Part shown: one piece after another, positions 52,197-61,189 of the stretch | Numbering within the stretch: position 1 is the stretch's first letter | Layout of the letters: each line of letters opens with the position of its first letter | NCBI GenBank assembly: GCA_033850885.1 | Contig: JAWWPG010000027.1 | Coordinates: 62,001 to 126,000 of the forward strand | DNA from: JAWWPG01 sp033850885 | Lineage (GTDB): Bacteria; Actinomycetota; Actinomycetes; Propionibacteriales; Nocardioidaceae | Direction: 5' to 3' | Length of the DNA stretch: 64,000 nt | Program-made: the position numbers and the translations under genes | Notes under the pieces: model-generated | Databases searched by the model: none | Seen by the model: the letters and a program-made list of their open reading frames with translations, nothing else | What the model was told of the DNA's origin: nothing

Positions 52197-53836
52197 GTTG
52201 TCGCAGCGCCCAGGTCGAGCTCCTCGACGCTCCGCTCGCGCATCTCGACCTTGCGGATCTTCCCCGTCACGGTCATCGGGAACTCGTCGACGACCATGAC
52301 GTAGCGCGGGATCTTGTAGTGCGCGAGCTTTCCGGAGGCGAAGGCTCGCACCGCGTCAGCGTCCAGCGGCTTGGCCCCATCGCGCATCTTCACCCAGGCG
52401 CACACCTCCTCGCCGTACTGCTCATCGGGCACGCCGATGACCTGGACGTCCTCGATGTCGGGATGGGTGTAGAGGAACTCCTCGATCTCGCGCGGGTAGA
52501 CGTTCTCCCCGCCGCGGATCACCATGTCCTTGATCCTGCCGACGATGTTGGCGTACCCGTCTTCGCGCATGAGAGCGAGGTCACCGGTGTGCATCCAGCC
52601 GTCGTCGTCGATGGCCTCCGCGGTCTTGTCGGGCTGTTGCCAGTATCCGAGCATCACCGAGTAACCGCGGGTGCAGAACTCGCCGGTCTCCCCGCGAGGC
52701 AGGACATCCCCGCTGACCGGGTCGATGATCTTGATCTCGACGTGTGGGTGGACGCGCCCGATCGTGGAGGTACGGCGGTCCAGGTCGTCGTCGACGCGGG
52801 TCTGGGTGGAGACGGGAGACGTCTCCGTCATGCCGTACGCGATGCCAACCTCGGCCATGTGCATATCGGAGACGCAGCGCTTCATCACCTCGACCGGGCA
52901 CGGGGAGCCTGCCATCAGGCCGGTCCGCAACGACGTCAGGTCGTACGACGCGAAGTCGGGGTGGTTCTGCATGGCGATGAACATCGTGGGGACGCCGTAC
53001 ACGCCGGTGCACCGCTCATCCTGGATCGTCTGCAGCGTGACCTGTGGGTCGAAGCCGGCCGACGGGATGACCATCGCCGCACCGTGGCTCGTGCATCCCA
53101 GGTTGCCCATGACCATCCCGAAGCAGTGGTAGAACGGCACCGGGATGGCGAGCCGGTCGGACTCCGTGAAGTTGATCAGCTCCGTCACCTGGTAGCCGTT
53201 GTTGAGGATGTTGCGGTGACTGAGCGTCGCGCCCTTGGGGAACCCCGTCGTGCCTGACGTGTACTGGATGTTGATCGGGTCCGTCGCGCTGAGGCCGGCC
53301 AATCGCTCGGCGACTGCGTTCGCCGGCAGGCCGCTTCCACGCTCGAGCAGCTCGTCCCAGTCGGGCCCGTCGAGGTAGACGACCCGTTCGAGGGCGCCGC
53401 ACTCGGGGCGAACCTCGTCGACCATCGACCGGTAGTCGCTCGACTTGAAGGCGGTCGCTGCGATGAGCACCCTCAACCCGCTCTGGTTGACGGCGTACGA
53501 CAGCTCATGTGTCCGGTAGGCAGGGTTGATGTTGACGAGGATGGCGCCGATCTTCGCCGTGGCGTACTGCGCGAGCGTCCACTCGGCACAGTTCGGCGCC
53601 CAGATTCCGACCCGGTCGCCGACCTCGACCCCCAACGCCAGCAGGCCTCGCGCGACGTCGTTGACGGTGGTGTCCAGCTCGCGGTAGGTCCAGCGCCGCC
53701 CACTCGCCACGTCAACGAGCGCCTCGGCGTCGCCGTACCGGGCAACCGTGCGCTCGAGGTTCGCGCCGATCGTCTCGTCCAGCAGCGGCGGCTCCGCGGG
53801 TCCGGCGGCGTACGACGGCTCAGTGGCAGACGTCAT
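52184..53836 (-). CDS. Acyl-CoA synthetase, AMP-binding family
   Basis: 550 residues from ATG 53836, 7 bases after TAGCCT. ANL-superfamily motifs: YTSGTTGFPKGATLSH near 192-207 (ATP loop), YGMTETSP near 338-345, GWMHTGDLA near 432-440, GRIKDMVIRGGENVYP near 449-464 and PMTVTGKIRK near 522-531 with the C-terminal catalytic Lys. It activates a carboxylic acid to acyl-AMP and then acyl-CoA. The length and NINPAYRTHELSYAVNQSG segment fit medium/long-chain fatty acid ligases. The C-terminal codons lie in the repeat array. Confidence 0.92.
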   Translation of the reverse strand: MTSATEPSYAAGPAEPPLLDETIGANLERTVARYGDAEALVDVASGRRWTYRELDTTVNDVARGLLALGVEVGDRVGIWAPNCAEWTLAQYATAKIGAILVNINPAYRTHELSYAVNQSGLRVLIAATAFKSSDYRSMVDEVRPECGALERVVYLDGPDWDELLERGSGLPANAVAERLAGLSATDPINIQYTSGTTGFPKGATLSHRNILNNGYQVTELINFTESDRLAIPVPFYHCFGMVMGNLGCTSHGAAMVIPSAGFDPQVTLQTIQDERCTGVYGVPTMFIAMQNHPDFASYDLTSLRTGLMAGSPCPVEVMKRCVSDMHMAEVGIAYGMTETSPVSTQTRVDDDLDRRTSTIGRVHPHVEIKIIDPVSGDVLPRGETGEFCTRGYSVMLGYWQQPDKTAEAIDDDGWMHTGDLALMREDGYANIVGRIKDMVIRGGENVYPREIEEFLYTHPDIEDVQVIGVPDEQYGEEVCAWVKMRDGAKPLDADAVRAFASGKLAHYKIPRYVMVVDEFPMTVTGKIRKVEMRERSVEELDLGAATTPGS

Positions 53837-53843
53837 AGCCGCC

Positions 53844-53849
53844 AGGCTA
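53844..53849 (-). promoter_or_regulatory. Candidate -10 box, leaderless ligase gene
   Basis: TAGCCT on the minus strand, 7 bases before ATG 53836, inside the 21-base gap to the ABC permease stop. Confidence 0.4.
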
Positions 53850-53857
53850 GCCGCCGA

Positions 53858-54676
53858 TCAGGCGTCGCGCTTCAAGAACAGCACGAATGCGGCCACCACC
53901 AGGATCACCAGACCGCTCCAGAAGACGGCAGTGCTCGCCGCCACCCCCCAGACGTGCAGAACGACGTCCGTGCCGGATGTCGGGTTCGCGAAGGCTTCGT
54001 AGGGAAGGTAGATCGTACGTCGGCCGGCGGATGCGGGGAAGAGGTTCGCGATCCGGTCCAGGGCGCCCCGATTCACGACCCGCAGCACGTTGTAGCCGAT
54101 GGGCTCGATGACGAGCGGGTAGACCAGTACGCCCACCAGGGCGCCCGCCAGGTTACGGAAGATCGCCGCCAGTGAGAAGCCTGCGATGCCGAACCCGACG
54201 TTGTAGAGCACGAAGTCAGCGATCGGCCGGAACGAATCGCCGCTCAGCGAGAAGTTGTCGAGAAGAAGTGCGCCCAGCCCGATATTGATGACGACCAGGA
54301 CCAGCATCAGGGCAAGAAGCCAGCCGACCAGGACGATGAGCTTGGCGTAGAAGGCCGTGAACCGGTCGGGTATCGCGGTGAGCGTCTGCTTGATCGTCCC
54401 GTAGCGATACTCGTGCCCAAAGGCCATCGCCCCGATCACCGCGCAGAACGGGGCACTGAGTACGGGAACGAAGATCACCGACGCCCCCGCGGTCACGACC
54501 AGGGTCGAGGCCTGGAAGAAGTTCGAGATCCCGTCGGAGGTGAAGTTCGACGAGCTCAACGTCAGCGCGATGAAGAAGGCGATCAGGGCCGAGAAGACGA
54601 TCGACATCCCGGAGAACCAGTACGTCGACCTCACCGTCGTGATCCGGCGCCACTCGTACGCGATGGCGGCTCTCAT
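53858..54676 (-). CDS. ABC-2 type transporter permease
   Basis: 272 residues with six membrane segments (about 20-42, 58-82, 108-135, 150-170, 180-200, 248-268). The loop AFGHEYRYGTIKQTLTAIP near 83-101 is the coupling-helix motif typical of ABC-2 permeases. Its ATG overlaps the stop of the ATPase gene (ATGA 54673-54676), so both are made together as an exporter. Substrate unknown: antibiotics, lipids or peptides are typical. Confidence 0.9.
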   Translation of the reverse strand: MRAAIAYEWRRITTVRSTYWFSGMSIVFSALIAFFIALTLSSSNFTSDGISNFFQASTLVVTAGASVIFVPVLSAPFCAVIGAMAFGHEYRYGTIKQTLTAIPDRFTAFYAKLIVLVGWLLALMLVLVVINIGLGALLLDNFSLSGDSFRPIADFVLYNVGFGIAGFSLAAIFRNLAGALVGVLVYPLVIEPIGYNVLRVVNRGALDRIANLFPASAGRRTIYLPYEAFANPTSGTDVVLHVWGVAASTAVFWSGLVILVVAAFVLFLKRDA

Positions 54677-55938
54677 CGGTCGTCTTCAGGCGGTACGTCG
54701 TCAGCCGGCGGGCCCGGCTCATCCCCTGGCGTCTCGCGGGGCCGGGATTGCCCCGCGGGTCGCGGCGACCCCCCACTCTGGCGGGGGGGTGGACCGTACT
54801 GTCCGGGCGGTGGGCCGTACGCACCGGGCGGTGGGCCGTACGCACCGGGCGGTGGACCGTACGCACCGGGCGGCGGGCCGTACGCACCGGGCGGCCGGCC
54901 GTACGCACCCGGCGGTGGGCCGTACGCACCCGGCGGCAGACCGGACCGACCGGGCGGCTGCTGCCAGTACTGACCTGGATCGGGTCGGTAGCCCGCCATC
55001 GGGCCACCGAACTGGTCCACGCCGCCGAACCCCATGGAGGCTCGGAACTCCTCGGATGCCCCGGTGGCGTCGAGGAACGCCTCCTCGAGGGTCGCTTCAC
55101 GGTTGCTGAGCTCGAACACGCGGATCCCGAGCTCGTGGGCGAGCCCGCCGACGGCATCCGAGTCCATCCCGGTAACCGCGAGCCTGCCGTCGCGCTCCGT
55201 CACGACCGCTGCCCGGCGGGCCCGAAGCTCGCGCGTGAGGAGCTCCGGATCCGCGACCCTGATGACGACCGCGTTGCGGCGACTCGTCGAGATGAAGTCG
55301 CTCATCCGGCCGCTGGCAATCAGGCTCCCGCGTCCGATGACGACAAGGCTGTCTGCCATCAGCGCCATCTCCGACAGCAGATGGCTGGACACCAGGATCG
55401 ACCTGCCCTGACCGGCCAGTACTTTGAGCATCCCCCGCAACCAGTGCACGCCCTGCGGATCGAGCCCGTTCGCCGGTTCGTCGAGGATCAGGGTGCCGGG
55501 ATCTCCGAGCAGCGCCGCCGCCAACCCGAGGCGCTGCCCCATGCCGAGGGAGAACGTCTTGGGCTTGGCGTTCGCCACGTCGCCGAGCCCGACGAGGTTG
55601 ATGACATCGGTCACTCTGCTGCGGGGGATGTCGTTCGACACGGCAAGCATCCTGAGGTGGTTGACCGCCGTCCGGGTCGGATGGAAAGGCTTGGCATCGA
55701 GGACGGAACCCACCTGTCGCAGCGGGTTGCTGAGCTCGCGGAAGACGACGCCGTCGTACGTCGTCACCCCCTCCCCGTTGTCGAGGCCGAGCATCAGCCG
55801 CATCGTCGTGGACTTCCCGGCACCGTTGGGGCCCAGGAAGCCGGTGACCGAGCCCGGCACGACGTCGAACGACAGGCCCCTGACCGCAGCCTTGCCGCTG
55901 AACGTCTTGCTCAGCCCACGCGCCTGGATGAACGCCAC
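54673..55938 (-). CDS. ABC transporter ATPase with GPPPGAY-repeat tail
   Basis: 421 residues from GTG 55938 with AAGGGG upstream; earlier in-frame codons are not coding-like. Walker A GPNGAGKST near 37-45, signature SLGMGQRLGLAAAL near 133-146, Walker B LILDEPANGLDP near 153-164, and switch His in SSHLLSE near 188-194. A ~90-residue domain follows. From about 320 on, the tail is Pro/Gly/Tyr-rich with eight copies of (G)PPPGAY and ends in an acidic PPADDVPPEDDR. Such tails are common in actinobacterial membrane-associated proteins but unusual on an ATPase. Partner permease overlaps downstream. Confidence 0.9.
   Translation of the reverse strand: MAFIQARGLSKTFSGKAAVRGLSFDVVPGSVTGFLGPNGAGKSTTMRLMLGLDNGEGVTTYDGVVFRELSNPLRQVGSVLDAKPFHPTRTAVNHLRMLAVSNDIPRSRVTDVINLVGLGDVANAKPKTFSLGMGQRLGLAAALLGDPGTLILDEPANGLDPQGVHWLRGMLKVLAGQGRSILVSSHLLSEMALMADSLVVIGRGSLIASGRMSDFISTSRRNAVVIRVADPELLTRELRARRAAVVTERDGRLAVTGMDSDAVGGLAHELGIRVFELSNREATLEEAFLDATGASEEFRASMGFGGVDQFGGPMAGYRPDPGQYWQQPPGRSGLPPGAYGPPPGAYGRPPGAYGPPPGAYGPPPGAYGPPPGAYGPPPGQYGPPPRQSGGSPRPAGQSRPRETPGDEPGPPADDVPPEDDR
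54782..54945. repeat. 21-bp tandem repeat within the ABC ATPase gene
   Basis: About eight near-identical 21-bp units (plus-strand core CCGGGCGGTGGGCCGTACGC) encode the heptapeptide tail of the ATPase on the minus strand. Units differ by single bases, so recent slippage expansion is likely and copy number may vary between strains. Confidence 0.9.
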
Positions 55939-56044
55939 CGGCGAACCCCTTCCATCAGGAAGCGCAATCTTGTCATATGTACCGGTCCGACCCATGCAAT
56001 CTGCCTGCCGGGAACTCGAACAGACGCGAAGTTTGCCCACCCTC

Positions 56045-56050
56045 TAGCGT
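56045..56050 (+). promoter_or_regulatory. Candidate -10 box, leaderless helicase-C gene
   Basis: TAGCGT, 7 bases before ATG 56058. Confidence 0.4.
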
Positions 56051-56057
56051 TGAGGTG

Positions 56058-57785
56058 ATGGCATCCCCCCGCTCCACGCCCCGATCGCTCACGCAGATGT
56101 TGCGCGACTCGGAAGACGCCGCTGTCCGCGACCTGCTGGTGGCCCGTCCGGACCTCGGAGTTCCGAAACCTGCCACGTTCAGCCAGGTCGCCTCGCGCGC
56201 CACCACTCGCGAGTCGGTGCGTGATGTGCTCGACACCCTCGATGCCCTCGACCTGTGGGTCGCCCAGCGAGCAAGCGCTTTCGCCGGTGCGCTCTCTGCG
56301 GCCGACATCGACGGCGTCGACCGCGAGACCGCGGCTGCGGCCCTCGAACGCTTGCGCCGCCTTGCGTTGCTGTGGGGTGACGCCGATGCCTTGCGCCCGG
56401 TCCGGGCGCTGGCGACCGAGCTCGGACAGGCACCGCTGGGCCCGACGCCCGACGTGGATCCCCCCAGCTTCGAAGGCGCCGTACGCCAGGAACCGGACCG
56501 GGTGGACAAGGTGGCGGCGGGTTCGGCGTTCGAGCTGGTACGTCGGATCGAGGTGCTCGCCGAGCGCACGGACCACACACCGATTCGGCTGCGCCACGAT
56601 GGAGGGCTCGCCCATCGCGAGGCACGAGTCGTGGGGTCGCTTCTCGACCTGCCGGTGGGCATCGCCGTCCAGCACGCGCAGATCGCGCAGGCCGCCGGCC
56701 TGATCGGGGTGGTCCCCCAGGGCCGGACGGACACTCTCCTGCCCACGGCGGGCTTCGACACCTGGCAGGGGCTGCGGCTCGCGGAGCAGTGGGCCTGGCT
56801 CGCGCGGGGGTGGATGACGGGCCACCCGGCCAGCGGGACACCTGCTCTGAAGGCACTCTGCTTCCGGGCCTTCGGGCCGCCGAGTGACGGACGGGTCCTC
56901 GAACCGTCGGACATCCAGCGCTGGCTGGCGTGGAACGTGCCGCGCCTGCTGGAGGAGTCGACGCGTCGGGCGGCGACGATGTTCGCCCAGGCGTCCTGGG
57001 TCGGCATCACGGGACTCGGGGCCCTTGCCAGCTTCGGGCTCGGGGTGGACCTCTCGGCTCTCGAGCGGCTCCTCCCGGAACGAGCGGAGACGGTGCTCGT
57101 GCAGAACGACCTCACCGCGATCGCTCCCGGGCCGTTGACGCCGGACGCCGCCCGTGAGCTGGGAGCGCTCGCCGACGTGGAGTCGCGTGGAGGTGCGACC
57201 GTCTACCGCTTCACGATCGAATCTCTGCGCCGCGCGCACTCGATGGGTTGGTCGTCCGGCGAGATCGCGGCAGCCCTCACCTCGAGGTCTGTCACGCCGA
57301 TCCCCCAACCCCTCAGATATCTGATCGGCGACCTGGACCGAGCGGACGCGCCCGCTACCAGCACCGTCCATCCGCAGGTCGGGCGCACCTGGTCGGCCAT
57401 CCATCATCGGGGGGTCAGGGCCCCAGTCACTGCCCTGGCCGGAGCCGGGGACGGACCGAAGATGGACGTCGAGACGGCGACGCACATCGTGACGGAGCTG
57501 CGTCACGCTGCCGGCCCCGAGGTACGTCCGGAAACCTCGGATCTGACCGCCGCCGAAGGAATGGCCGACTCCCCGCTCGAAACACTGCGGGAGGCGGTCG
57601 AGACCGGCGAGCTGGTCTGGGTCGGATACCTCGACACCCGCGGCGAGCCGGGCGAACGCCTCGTCTACGCGTCAGCCGTTGAGGACGGACGTGTCACTGC
57701 CCGCGACAGCCGCACCTCCGAACGCCTGAGCGTTCCGGTCCACCGCATCACGGCCGCACACATCATTCGCGGCGCCTCCGTCTGA
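56058..57785 (+). CDS. Helicase-C-like protein (Helicase_C_3), XPB partner
   Basis: 575 residues from ATG 56058. The N-terminal third is a helical, winged-helix-like region (SRATTRESVRDVLDTLDALD; LSAADIDGVDRETAAAALERL). The middle to C-terminal part (about 330-450) has WVGITGLGALASFGLG, AETVLVQNDLTAIAPGPLTP and a RFTIESLRRAHSMGWSSGEI helix, which mark the Helicase_C_3/XPB-associated family. The last ~60 residues (LVWVGYLDTRGEPGERLVYA to LSVPVHRITAAHI) resemble a WYL-type ligand-binding module. It lacks Walker motifs, so it is not itself an ATPase. In mycobacteria the same protein neighbours XPB. Confidence 0.85.
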   Translation: MASPRSTPRSLTQMLRDSEDAAVRDLLVARPDLGVPKPATFSQVASRATTRESVRDVLDTLDALDLWVAQRASAFAGALSAADIDGVDRETAAAALERLRRLALLWGDADALRPVRALATELGQAPLGPTPDVDPPSFEGAVRQEPDRVDKVAAGSAFELVRRIEVLAERTDHTPIRLRHDGGLAHREARVVGSLLDLPVGIAVQHAQIAQAAGLIGVVPQGRTDTLLPTAGFDTWQGLRLAEQWAWLARGWMTGHPASGTPALKALCFRAFGPPSDGRVLEPSDIQRWLAWNVPRLLEESTRRAATMFAQASWVGITGLGALASFGLGVDLSALERLLPERAETVLVQNDLTAIAPGPLTPDAARELGALADVESRGGATVYRFTIESLRRAHSMGWSSGEIAAALTSRSVTPIPQPLRYLIGDLDRADAPATSTVHPQVGRTWSAIHHRGVRAPVTALAGAGDGPKMDVETATHIVTELRHAAGPEVRPETSDLTAAEGMADSPLETLREAVETGELVWVGYLDTRGEPGERLVYASAVEDGRVTARDSRTSERLSVPVHRITAAHIIRGASV

Positions 57786-57886
57786 TCCGACCGTCCCGCC
57801 AGATCCGGCACCGTCGCGGCGTACCGTCGGAGCTGGCGGGTCCAGGCGTCACGGGGGGCGGGACATGACCGCCCGGCCGGCCTGCC

Positions 57887-58033
57887 ATGGAGTGCGTCGC
57901 CCGGTTCGCCGCCCACCCCAAGGTGCCAGCCCTCGCGGTCACCCTCCGGTGGGCGATTCGGCGACGGTCCACCCAGCTCGGCTTCCTGCTGGCTTGGTGG
58001 TGGCTGGGCTGGCACTACATCACCGCGAGCTGA
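57887..58033 (+). CDS. Small membrane-associated protein, 48 residues
   Basis: ATG 57887 to TGA 58033. The first ~30 residues are basic (FAAHPKVPALAVTLRWAIRR); the C-terminus is a Trp-rich helix, QLGFLLAWWWLGWHYITAS. Codon bias is typical of genes here. No good ribosome binding site is seen, which weakens the case. It lies between the helicase-C gene and the CGNR-XPB operon. No family recognised. Confidence 0.5.
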   Translation: MECVARFAAHPKVPALAVTLRWAIRRRSTQLGFLLAWWWLGWHYITAS

Positions 58034-58093
58034 CCGGTTGCCCGTAATATCCAAGTCCTGCGATGGGCATTACCACTCGGCGTGATTTCCGCG

Positions 58094-58099
58094 TAATAT
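58094..58099 (+). promoter_or_regulatory. Candidate -10 box, leaderless CGNR gene
   Basis: TAATAT, 6 bases before ATG 58106. A second GTAATAT occurs at 58044-58050. Confidence 0.5.
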
Positions 58100-58105
58100 G
58101 GGCGG

Positions 58106-58633
58106 ATGGACTTCGTGCGGTACGCCGATTTCGCCGCCGGCCTGGTCAATGCGCCCATCGAGACCCACGAGGACCTGGCCGACTACCTGGACAGCCGGCA
58201 GTGGCTGCTGCGCAAGGTCGGGGAACGTGACCTGGCCCCGCTCAAGCGCCTGCGGCGCGAGCTCCGGCCGATCTTCGAGGCCTCCGACCGTGGCGACGAG
58301 ATGGAGGTCGTGGCGCTCGTCAACGCCCTCCTCGCCAAGCACCCCGTGACGCCGTACATCGCCGGCCATGACCACCAGAGCTGGCACCTGCACGTCGCCG
58401 AACGTGGCTCGAGCGTCGCGGCGCTGATCACCGCGGAGTGCGTCATGGGACTGGCCACGCTCGTCGTCGACTTCGGGCCGACCCGGCTCGGCGTCTGCTC
58501 CGCGGATAGGTGCGAACAGGTGTTCGTCGACACATCGCCGAACCAGTCGAGACGTTACTGCTCCGACCGGTGCTCCTCACGTGCCAACGTCGCCGCCTAC
58601 CGTGCTCGCCGCAAGTCCGAGGCTGGCGTGTGA
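58106..58633 (+). CDS. CGNR zinc-finger (ABATE) protein
   Basis: 175 residues. An N-terminal ABATE-type helical region (about 1-110) is followed by a C-terminal zf-CGNR motif: LGVCSADRCEQVFVDTSPNQ … RYCSDRCSSRANVAAYRAR (about 131-168), with four Cys for one Zn. CGNR proteins are presumed transcription factors that bind DNA through the finger. Its stop overlaps the GTG start of the XPB gene (GTGA 58630-58633), so this protein and the helicase are translationally coupled. The start is leaderless by the TAATAT position. Confidence 0.87.
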   Translation: MDFVRYADFAAGLVNAPIETHEDLADYLDSRQWLLRKVGERDLAPLKRLRRELRPIFEASDRGDEMEVVALVNALLAKHPVTPYIAGHDHQSWHLHVAERGSSVAALITAECVMGLATLVVDFGPTRLGVCSADRCEQVFVDTSPNQSRRYCSDRCSSRANVAAYRARRKSEAGV

Positions 58634-60270
58634 CGGAGGGACCGCTGATCGTCCAGTCGGACAAGACTCTTCTGCTCGAAGTCGACCACCCCCAAGCTCG
58701 CGAGTGCCGGCGTGCGATAGCACCGTTCGCCGAGCTGGAGCGGTCTCCTGAGCACATCCACACCTACCGCCTGACGCCGCTCGGGCTGTGGAACGCGCGC
58801 GCCGCCGGCCATGACGCGGAGCAGGTCGTCAACGCGCTGCTGACGTACTCGCGCTATCCGGTGCCGCACACATTGCTGGTCGACATCGCCGACACCATGG
58901 ACCGTTACGGCAGGTTGCGGCTCGACAAGCATCCGGTGCACGGTCTCGTCCTCACTGGAAGCGACCGTGCAGTCTTCGAGGAGGTGGTGCGGGGCAGGCG
59001 GATCGCCCCGATGCTCGGTGCCCGCATCGACGACGAGACCGTCGTGGTCCACGCGTCCGAGCGCGGCAACCTCAAACAGGCGCTGCTCAAGCTCGGCTGG
59101 CCCGCCGAGGACTTCGCGGGGTACGTCGACGGCGAGGCACATCCGATCGCACTGAAGGAGGAGGGCTGGAGTCTTCGGCCCTACCAGGTCGAGGCCGCGG
59201 AGTCTGCCTGGCACGGCGGGTCGGGCGTCGTCGTGCTGCCGTGCGGCGCGGGAAAGACCCTCGTCGGTGTGGGAGTGATGGCCCGCGCCCAGTCGACGAC
59301 CCTCATCCTGGTGACGAACACGGTCGCGGCACGGCAGTGGAAGGACGAGCTGCTCCGGCGCACGTCGCTCACCGCCGAGGAGATCGGCGAGTACTCCGGC
59401 GCGGTGAAGGAGGTGCGGCCCGTCACCATTGCGACGTACCAAGTCATGACGACACGACGCAAGGGCGTCTACACCCACCTCGAGCTCTTCGACGCGCGGG
59501 ACTGGGGCCTGGTGATCTACGACGAGGTGCACCTGCTGCCGGCGCCGATCTTCCGAATGACCGCGAACCTGCAGGCACGCCGTCGGATCGGTCTGACCGC
59601 AACCCTGATCCGTGAGGACGGCCGGGAGGGCGACGTCTTCTCACTGATCGGTCCCAAGCGCTACGACGCGCCGTGGAAGGACATCGAGGCCCAGGGCTAC
59701 ATCGCCCCGGCGGAGTGCATCGAGGTGCGGGTATCTCTCAGCGACGGAGAGCGGATGGCTTATGCCACGGCCGAGGCCGAGGACCGCTATCGACTCGCCG
59801 CGTCCTGTGACCACAAGGCCCGCGTGGTGGCCCAGCTTGTCGAACAGCATGCCAACGAGCCCACGCTCGTGATCGGGCAGTACCTCGACCAGCTCGACGA
59901 GCTGGCCGAGCAGCTCGACGCGCCGGTCATCAAGGGTGAGACGACGGTCAACGAGCGCGAGCGGCTGTACGCCGCGTTCCGCTCGGGTGAGATCGGGCTG
60001 CTGGTCGTGAGCAAGGTCGCCAACTTCTCGATCGACCTTCCGGAGGCATCGGTCGCCATCCAGGTGTCGGGCACGTTCGGTTCGCGGCAGGAGGAAGCGC
60101 AACGGCTCGGGCGGCTCCTCAGGCCGAAGGCCGACGGAAGGTCGGCACGCTTCTACACGGTCGTCACTCGCGACACGGTCGACGCCGACTTTGCCCAGCA
60201 TCGCCAACGCTTCCTTGCGGAACAGGGTTATGGCTACACGATCGTCGACGCGGGCTCACTGACCCTCTGA
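58630..60270 (+). CDS. XPB-type DNA repair helicase
   Basis: 546 residues. An N-terminal damage-recognition-like domain (about 1-170: LIVQSDKTLLLEVDHPQARE) precedes the SF2 helicase core: motif I VVLPCGAGKTLVGVG near 198-212, Ia LVTNTVAARQWKDEL, II VIYDEVHLLP near 296-305 (DEVH, as in XPB), III GLTATLIREDGREGD near 325-339, and motif VI QRLGRLLRPKADGR near 490-503. The RED motif (REDGRE) of XPB is present. It unwinds DNA 3'-5'. Bacterial XPB function in repair or transcription is poorly defined. Coupled to the CGNR gene. Confidence 0.94.
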   Translation: MTEGPLIVQSDKTLLLEVDHPQARECRRAIAPFAELERSPEHIHTYRLTPLGLWNARAAGHDAEQVVNALLTYSRYPVPHTLLVDIADTMDRYGRLRLDKHPVHGLVLTGSDRAVFEEVVRGRRIAPMLGARIDDETVVVHASERGNLKQALLKLGWPAEDFAGYVDGEAHPIALKEEGWSLRPYQVEAAESAWHGGSGVVVLPCGAGKTLVGVGVMARAQSTTLILVTNTVAARQWKDELLRRTSLTAEEIGEYSGAVKEVRPVTIATYQVMTTRRKGVYTHLELFDARDWGLVIYDEVHLLPAPIFRMTANLQARRRIGLTATLIREDGREGDVFSLIGPKRYDAPWKDIEAQGYIAPAECIEVRVSLSDGERMAYATAEAEDRYRLAASCDHKARVVAQLVEQHANEPTLVIGQYLDQLDELAEQLDAPVIKGETTVNERERLYAAFRSGEIGLLVVSKVANFSIDLPEASVAIQVSGTFGSRQEEAQRLGRLLRPKADGRSARFYTVVTRDTVDADFAQHRQRFLAEQGYGYTIVDAGSLTL

Positions 60271-60291
60271 CCGAGACCTCCCTCTGACGCC

Positions 60292-60297
60292 TACAAT
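60292..60297 (+). promoter_or_regulatory. Candidate -10 box, leaderless TPR gene
   Basis: TACAAT, 6 bases before ATG 60304. Confidence 0.5.
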
Positions 60298-60303
60298 CCC
60301 GTC

Positions 60304-61044
60304 ATGGCGGCGACCGACCGACCTCTCGACCAGGCCACACTCGACCAGCTCTGGGACTTCGACGACCCCACCCGGTCCGAGCGACGCTTCCACGAGGCGC
60401 TGCAGTCGAAGCCTGACAAAGCCCACCGCGAAGAGCTCCGTACGCAGGAAGCCCGCGCTCTCGGTCTCCAGGCCAGGTACGCCGAGGCGTTGCACCTTCT
60501 CGACGACGTCGAGGCGCTCACCCCGACCGTCGAGGCCCGCGTCCTGCTCGAACAAGGCAGGATCAGCAACTCGTCGGGGCGGTCCGCAGACGCGGTGCCA
60601 CTCTTCGAGGAGGCGCTTCGCAAGGCGAAGGAAGCGGGTCACACCTTCCTGGCGGTCGATGCGCTGCACATGCTGGTCATCGCGGATCCCTCGAACGCGG
60701 CAGGCAGGACATCCGACGCATTCGCTCTCGTCGAGGCAAGTGACGATGATCGAACCAAGCGATGGGCGGTTTCCCTACACAACAACCTGGGTTGGGCTCT
60801 GCATGACGAGGAGAGGTACGACGACGCCCTGGCCGAGTTCGATGCAGCGCACGCAGCCAGCGAGGCCTTCGGCACCTCGGAGCAGGAGTTCGTGGCCAGG
60901 TGGGCTGTCGCACGGTGCCTTCGGTCCCTCGGCCGATACGGAGAGGCGCTGAAGATTCAGGAGCGCCTCGCGGTCGAGGATCCAGAGGACGAGTACGTCG
61001 TCGAGGAGATCGAGGCTCTGCGCGCCGCTCTCGGTTCCAGTTGA
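60304..61044 (+). CDS. TPR-repeat protein
   Basis: 246 residues, soluble and entirely helical. At least four tetratricopeptide-like units: RSERRFHEALQSKPDKAHRE, EARALGLQARYAEALHLLDD, ISNSSGRSADAVPLFEEALR and LGWALHDEERYDDALAEFDA, then CLRSLGRYGEALKIQERL. TPRs mediate protein contacts. It follows the XPB gene by 33 bases but has its own promoter box. Role unknown; a scaffold for the neighbouring DNA-repair proteins is possible. Confidence 0.8.
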   Translation: MAATDRPLDQATLDQLWDFDDPTRSERRFHEALQSKPDKAHREELRTQEARALGLQARYAEALHLLDDVEALTPTVEARVLLEQGRISNSSGRSADAVPLFEEALRKAKEAGHTFLAVDALHMLVIADPSNAAGRTSDAFALVEASDDDRTKRWAVSLHNNLGWALHDEERYDDALAEFDAAHAASEAFGTSEQEFVARWAVARCLRSLGRYGEALKIQERLAVEDPEDEYVVEEIEALRAALGSS

Positions 61045-61189
61045 TGTTGGCCTAAGGTCCTTGTACATAAGAATTGTGCCGATGGTTTGGCGTATGTGAA
61101 CCACTCGGGGCGCGTGGTTAGTGGTGAAGCGCCGCACTCGGCGACGGTTCCCGGCGAAGATGCCGGTAAGCGAGGAAAGAGGAGCCGTC

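Noticed and set aside
55911..57506. Minus-strand frame of 531 codons opposite the helicase-C gene
   Set aside because: Arg/Gly-rich shadow; the plus-strand frame has the conserved family.
57865..58047. 60-codon plus-strand frame overlapping the small gene at 57887
   Set aside because: Pro/Arg/His-rich shadow; the alternative frame has a membrane helix and better codon bias.
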